Assembly: GCA_003216575.1 (NCBI GenBank)
Contig: QCIR01000006.1
Span: 1 to 64,000, forward strand
DNA from: Prochlorococcus sp. AG-402-M23
Lineage (GTDB): Bacteria; Cyanobacteriota; Cyanobacteriia; PCC-6307; Cyanobiaceae
Reading direction: 5' to 3'
DNA length: 64,000 bases
Of this stretch, positions 60,501 through 64,000 are shown piece by piece. The first letter of the stretch is position 1; every line of letters starts with the position of its first letter. The notes under the pieces were generated by a model that searched no databases, was not told where the DNA came from, and saw nothing but the letters and a program-made list of their open reading frames with translations. The translations under genes and the position numbers were made by a program.

Positions 60501-62498
60501 ATTGAAGAGTTAATTAGACATATCAGTTCAATGGACATATCAAGCTGGGAACCAGAGATTAAAACTTCCCTGGAGTCGTCCGGACCAGAATCGACATTGG
60601 ATTTAATTAATCGGATCATTGGAATTAAGACTCATCAGAAACAATTCAGAGCCTTGATCGATAAAAAGCCTCTAAGTTTATTTCTTCAAAATAATGAATG
60701 CCTATCCTCTGAGATAGAAATAGAGCCGAGCACAATAGAGAGCAAGTTATCCCTTCTTAATAAATTAAAAGGACATCAGCCAGAAGTTCTTCAAATACTT
60801 AGAGATAAGAAGAGCCTAAACAAAGCAGGGATTGAAAAAGGTCTTACCGAAATTATTAAGCTCTCTAATGAATACAACATTGAAGCTTCCAAATTATTCA
60901 GATACGCCTCATTGAATGGCCAGTCTTTAGAAATAGGACTAGAAAATCAGATCAGTAGTTTTTCAGGAACCGCTCTAAGTTCATCACGTGAATTATTTTG
61001 CGAGATAGATAGAGAGTTCATTTCATCTACAAGTGAATATCTTTATCACGCCTTATGTGGCTCTACAAGTAGTTGCTTGGTAGAGGGAAATTCATATGGA
61101 AGTCCAAAAGACTTTACTGAAGGGCCATTAATCCAACATGAGGTTAAAAAACAAAAGCGTCATATCCCAATGAGACTTTTACTGAGCCAAGCATTTGAGA
61201 GCATTTCAAATCTTAAACCTTGCTGGATGATGTCCCCCGCTTCTGCGGCAGAACTTCTACCAAAACAATCAGATATATTTGATGTTTTAATAATCGATGA
61301 AGCTTCTCAGATGAAACCTGAAAAAGCTTTTTCTCTTATCGCCAGATGTAAACAGTTAATTATTGTCGGAGATAGGAAACAGCTACCGCCAACAAATTTC
61401 TTTCAAAAACAGGATAGTCAAACAGAAGATGAAGACATTGAGATTGAAGACAATGAATCGATTCTTGAATTAGCAGATAAGGTCATCAGTAAAAATGGAT
61501 GTTCTCTTGGGTGGCATTATCGTTCAAGACATCAATCTTTAATTGCCTTTTCTAATCATTACTTCTATGACGACAATCTAACAATTTTCGCATCCAATTC
61601 TGTTGGATCAGAAGTCAAATTTCATCCTGTTGAAAGACCTAATTACAGAGCTGGGGTGAATCTACCTGAAGTCGAAGAAACGATCATTGCACTTAAAAAA
61701 CAAATCAAAGAAGCCCCAGACAAATCAATTCTTATTGCAACAATGAATGAGGCACAAACCTCAGAATTAAAGATTGCATTGGAGAAAGAGTTAACGCAAG
61801 ATCGAGATTTAGATGCATTTACTGCAAGACACAAAGGTACGCTCGATGAACTGATAGTCAAAAATCTTGAGAACGTACAGGGTGATGAACGTGATGTAGT
61901 GATTATTTCTACTGTTTATGGGCCAAATGCAGAAGGAAGAGTTATGCAAAACTTTGGTCCAATTAATAAAGATGCAGGATGGAGAAGATTAAATGTCTTG
62001 TTTACTCGAGCTAAACATCGGGTCATTCTTGTCTCATCTCTAAAACCAGCGGACATCGTCGTTACCCCAAAATCAAGCAGAGGAGTCCAAGCACTAAAAG
62101 ATTATTTAGCTTATGCACAAACAGGAAGGATTACTGATACCGGAGTAAAAACAAGTGGTGACATAGAAAGTCCATTTGAAGAAGCTGTTTTTAATTCTTT
62201 AAAAGAGCGTGGTTATCAATTAGATCTTCAGGTAGGAGTAGGAGCGTATCGAATAGATATGGCAATTAAAGATCCTGAAGATCCCAGTAAATATCTATTA
62301 GCGATTGAATGTGATGGTGCTGCTTATCACTCTTCTTATAGTGCGCGTTCGAGAGATCGACTTCGTCAAGAAGTTTTAGAAGGTCTTGGTTGGAAGGTCT
62401 ATCGAATTTGGTCAACAGATTGGTTTAGAGATCCCAAAGGAGAACTTGATTTACTTGAAAAAGAAATAAAAGCACTTAAACGTTTCAACCAAGACTGA
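57564..62498 (+). CDS. Large SF1 helicase (DUF4011-type) with C-terminal Vsr-like nuclease domain
   Basis: 1644 residues from a GTG. N-terminal DUF4011-like region (LEEQRKRLLDLSSRNKLLNY, 9-28). Walker A GPPGTGKS is at 334-341; a long helical insertion runs to about 1150; Walker B VLIIDEASQM (about 1241), GDRKQLPPTNF and VLFTRAKHRVILV complete a DNA2/UPF1-type SF1 motor. Residues about 1530-1640 are a restriction-like nuclease of Vsr/DUF559 type (ESPFEEAV..., YRIDMAI, LAIECDGAAYHSS, WKVYRIWSTDWF). Placed right after hsdMSR, it is likely a defence helicase-nuclease. The motor plus nuclease plan resembles Mokosh type II, but with a different nuclease. Confidence 0.85.
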   Translation: MSRQLKAKLEEQRKRLLDLSSRNKLLNYKHAGPSARSKRQSYLRIVDEIPEFIIERLESERNFELIAKPKNKEYEVDLKLISEVESLSKSQKDNKIQVIEELDIFNPSCEKLRNDNRLSNQERGINVLQIAIGFLSWFESKGITKEEERLSPLLLYPVDITRSRSDTGYKYYLESTGEDLKINTTLWRKLKELEGLSLPELELDEEGIPKIKELFQAINTRLKKRNSKVNRSEWSLKSWATVGLFSFSNISIYNDLDFENWDSNPLEEKEVLKSFVQGTPCGSLESMGSLELYQDKEEISNTIDEVPRLIADADSTQYAVIKKSLEGKSLVVQGPPGTGKSQTITNIIASLLGKGQRVLFAADKLAALEVVHNRLADKGIDQFCLEVHSTGTAKAKVIDNLKERLSLESTRFSKKKHQESYQKLKELRKGLNEHSDVLNTPRDTEKGEVTIHDLIWSQINFDLDVSSKEEKDAFEKASAIKVDQVSKASIDLLSKTLNNLSSKIKELETLGLVEIILTEGLPDTETNLSSLISKATESLPVLIDLIKEINESAFSWRELDHLTSDDLNTKARQIKELTQTYSISENQPLNNQRLDELSKILEKVIEREASQQGLEPWTDGFLNNQEKFNSVKECLEKILEAYSSDYQHIQSVQECIAALEVSTNLLRDLNRKISRKDKSLSSKCTISLLINALETIEIIGNNSLEAIHTLLTRTSQFEDIQQCFIAIKEIQKTTSLAIKIREKGLDPLKVCAIGADRFEGAEQAIKSAGFLGCLFDKDVRSAKNLWKQCALKGFKRPKLSSLARVYLYAKDYSNRIQNEDKNIKAPGFSLDQVKDLAEKIEPTDELLNALGLYKDKSQEIPLTQDGSESLLNICSDIFNSQETSISKELQKSSIEIIMEKSLEESQPLISKLSANIKTKTSLLDESIKREINKLNWTGLDDLLQDIEGYRDSANSLARTLEDIAIFDGSGLEYSITSKQIEELIRHISSMDISSWEPEIKTSLESSGPESTLDLINRIIGIKTHQKQFRALIDKKPLSLFLQNNECLSSEIEIEPSTIESKLSLLNKLKGHQPEVLQILRDKKSLNKAGIEKGLTEIIKLSNEYNIEASKLFRYASLNGQSLEIGLENQISSFSGTALSSSRELFCEIDREFISSTSEYLYHALCGSTSSCLVEGNSYGSPKDFTEGPLIQHEVKKQKRHIPMRLLLSQAFESISNLKPCWMMSPASAAELLPKQSDIFDVLIIDEASQMKPEKAFSLIARCKQLIIVGDRKQLPPTNFFQKQDSQTEDEDIEIEDNESILELADKVISKNGCSLGWHYRSRHQSLIAFSNHYFYDDNLTIFASNSVGSEVKFHPVERPNYRAGVNLPEVEETIIALKKQIKEAPDKSILIATMNEAQTSELKIALEKELTQDRDLDAFTARHKGTLDELIVKNLENVQGDERDVVIISTVYGPNAEGRVMQNFGPINKDAGWRRLNVLFTRAKHRVILVSSLKPADIVVTPKSSRGVQALKDYLAYAQTGRITDTGVKTSGDIESPFEEAVFNSLKERGYQLDLQVGVGAYRIDMAIKDPEDPSKYLLAIECDGAAYHSSYSARSRDRLRQEVLEGLGWKVYRIWSTDWFRDPKGELDLLEKEIKALKRFNQD

Positions 62499-62660
62499 AG
62501 CCAAGTAGTACATTCGACCTCTTGCGAGCCCAATCAAGATATTGCACAATCAGGAACCAACTCACAAATCGGAACACCATCTAATGATGTCCCGATGGGA
62601 AGCGAAATACCAGTTCCTTGGTCAATCACAGAAAGCCAGAGATTCATCTATTCGAATTGA
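62499..62660 (+). other. In-frame open extension past the helicase stop
   Basis: After the TGA at 62496-62498 the same frame stays open for 53 codons and reads, for example, SCEPNQDIAQSGTNSQIGTP and VPMGSEIPVPWSITESQRF. Composition looks coding. It could be the original C-terminus cut off by a stop mutation, or a remnant. Confidence 0.4.
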
Positions 62661-62701
62661 ATTGATTTTTCGCTAGATACAACTCCTCACAATTGAATCC
62701 A

Positions 62702-63493
62702 ATGAAAGTTCTATCTCTTATAAGAGCTTTACCTTTTAATGCGCTTGAAATTATTCGACGCACTCCTCCTCTAGTTTTTGCCACAACTGTTTTATCAATT
62801 GGTGGGCTTATTGGATTTACAAGTGCATCAAAGATTTTGGTTGATGGTCTAAAACCTGCAGCAAACAGCATCACAGTTACTGGAGCAAGTACAGAACGAA
62901 TAGAAAGTGATTTTGCAAAATGGGACATCAAGGTTGAAACGACAGGAAATTCTCAGATTGATTCATATAAAAAACACAAAGTATCTATCGAAAAAACAAT
63001 GACTTTCCTTGATCGCTATGACGTTAAGAACAATGACTACCAATCAGTTGCTCTATTACCTGCCTCAACCTCAAAAGTAATAAACAAAAACCCTAAAACA
63101 GGTGAAATAATTTCTAAGGAATGGGTCACTACACAATGGATCGAAATTGAAAGTAATGATGTTTTTAATATTGATCAAACATATAGACAGATGAGTGAGC
63201 TGCTAGGTAAAGGAGTTCTTGTAAGGCCAAGTCGACCAGAGTTCACATACACAAAACTCGCAACTAAACGAGTGGATATGCTTGCAAAAGCGACAAAGGA
63301 TGCACATACAAGAGCTGAAGCTATTGTCTACCAAACGGGTTCTGAACTTGGCAGTGTAAGGAAGGTTGATACTGGCGTTTTCCAAATAACAGTACCCAAT
63401 TCAACGAGAGTAAGTAGCTGGGGCTCTTATGACACAAGCACAATTAATAAAGATATAACCGCTGTGATGGGAGTCACATTCGAAGTTAACTAA
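62702..63493 (+). CDS. SIMPL domain (DUF541) protein, membrane-anchored
   Basis: 263 residues from the ATG at 62702, after an upstream in-frame TTG. An N-terminal helix at about 22-45 (TTVLSIGGLIGFTSASKILV) anchors the protein outside the cytoplasm; the rest is a SIMPL domain (SITVTGASTERIESDFAKWD, then QWIEIESNDV, ATKDAHTRAEAIV). The domain oligomerises in cell-envelope proteins; function in cyanobacteria is unknown. It may lie beyond or inside the element. Confidence 0.82.
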   Translation: MKVLSLIRALPFNALEIIRRTPPLVFATTVLSIGGLIGFTSASKILVDGLKPAANSITVTGASTERIESDFAKWDIKVETTGNSQIDSYKKHKVSIEKTMTFLDRYDVKNNDYQSVALLPASTSKVINKNPKTGEIISKEWVTTQWIEIESNDVFNIDQTYRQMSELLGKGVLVRPSRPEFTYTKLATKRVDMLAKATKDAHTRAEAIVYQTGSELGSVRKVDTGVFQITVPNSTRVSSWGSYDTSTINKDITAVMGVTFEVN

Positions 63494-63523
63494 AAAAACT
63501 CACAGACAACTCAAAGGAAAATC

Positions 63524-63811
63524 ATGTGCTTAGAGCCAGAAAACCACATGGAGTGGTACAAAAGAACAAAAGCTCTTTCAACAGAAAGACTCCACAAATT
63601 AGATCTCTACTGGAGAGACAACTTCGAAAACTCCGTTCATCAAGAACTTCATTCAATGGTTCAAATGATCTTGGTGGAGAGAGGTGAGAAAACATTAGAG
63701 ATGCAAAGGCAAGAAAAAATTCAAGAACTCAATCGATCACTACAACTATCCAATCCTTTTGGTCGAGTTCTTTCAGAAATTAATGTTTTATTCAACCGGA
63801 GGCTTAACTAA
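63524..63811 (+). CDS. Hypothetical charged helical protein
   Basis: 95 residues (MCLEPENHMEWYKRTKALST...). Mostly helical (KLDLYWRDNFENSVHQELHS), soluble. Its stop TAA overlaps the next ATG. Family not recognised. Confidence 0.55.
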   Translation: MCLEPENHMEWYKRTKALSTERLHKLDLYWRDNFENSVHQELHSMVQMILVERGEKTLEMQRQEKIQELNRSLQLSNPFGRVLSEINVLFNRRLN

Positions 63812-64000
63812 TGAATCCATCAAACAAAAGAAAAAAGGCGCAACAACAACTTGAAATTCAAAGACTTGATGAATTGCTTTGGAGCTCTACACCTTTAGGT
63901 GAATTTATGAACAACATTAATAAAACAAGTAATAAAAATGGCCCTTCTTATCAACTAAAAGCCAAAAACAATGATAGATCATGGATTGTTCGAATCCCTG
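63811..64000 (+). CDS. Hypothetical protein, truncated by the window edge
   Basis: 63 codons are visible from the TAATG overlap (MNPSNKRKKAQQQLEIQRLD...). Basic N-terminus then KNNDRSWIVRIP; the C-terminus lies outside the window. No assignment. Confidence 0.5.
   Translation, partial: MNPSNKRKKAQQQLEIQRLDELLWSSTPLGEFMNNINKTSNKNGPSYQLKAKNNDRSWIVRIP

Overview
The window looks like a Prochlorococcus chromosome, probably a low-light I (NATL-like) strain. It is AT-rich, has short intergenic gaps and many TTG/GTG starts, and carries the picocyanobacterial neighbours pipX-pipY-sepF-proC, a six-gene run of high-light-inducible (hli) genes and dozens of 30-100 residue membrane peptides. The strain assignment is inference; the cyanobacterial origin is well supported.

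Layout. 1-5.7 kb is very AT-rich: the 3'-truncated end of a TPR gene, an FkbM methyltransferase, and a DUF4956 / CotH-like / VTC cassette. 5.8-6.5 kb holds a decayed tyrosine integrase beside tRNA-Thr and tRNA-Tyr. 6.6-27.6 kb is ordinary core genome: aroQ-miaE-cobI, dus, der-ecfT-pipX-pipY, sepF-proC, a glycosyltransferase, recO-deoC-hpf, lipB, an acyl-ACP/CoA synthetase, ylqD, pdhC, queA, cysK and two Cys/Met-metabolism PLP enzymes.

27.9-45.7 kb is accessory: about 40 tiny genes, many of them paralogues or broken copies of each other (hli genes, a 43-aa/61-aa membrane pair, MKLFTPF peptides, 36-aa peptides, 62-aa peptides). It also has a peptide deformylase of foreign base composition, a candidate modification-dependent nuclease, a CP12-like peptide, a Yfr1-like RNA candidate and a repeated 55-nt terminator module. 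Partial tRNA-Pro fragments lie at 34.96 kb and 45.8 kb.

45.8-62.7 kb looks like an integrative element of the tycheposon type: a partial tRNA-Pro with its terminator, an intact tyrosine recombinase, small cargo, two nuclease-fold proteins, a ribbon-helix-helix gene interrupted by a stop, an excisionase-like HTH, a RepA/DnaB-type ATPase, a complete type I restriction-modification system (hsdM-hsdS-hsdR) and a 1644-residue SF1 helicase with a C-terminal Vsr-like nuclease. A SIMPL-domain protein and two hypothetical genes follow to the right edge. The best candidate for an under-described system is this RM-plus-helicase/nuclease defence cargo together with the repeat-rich small-protein island beside it.
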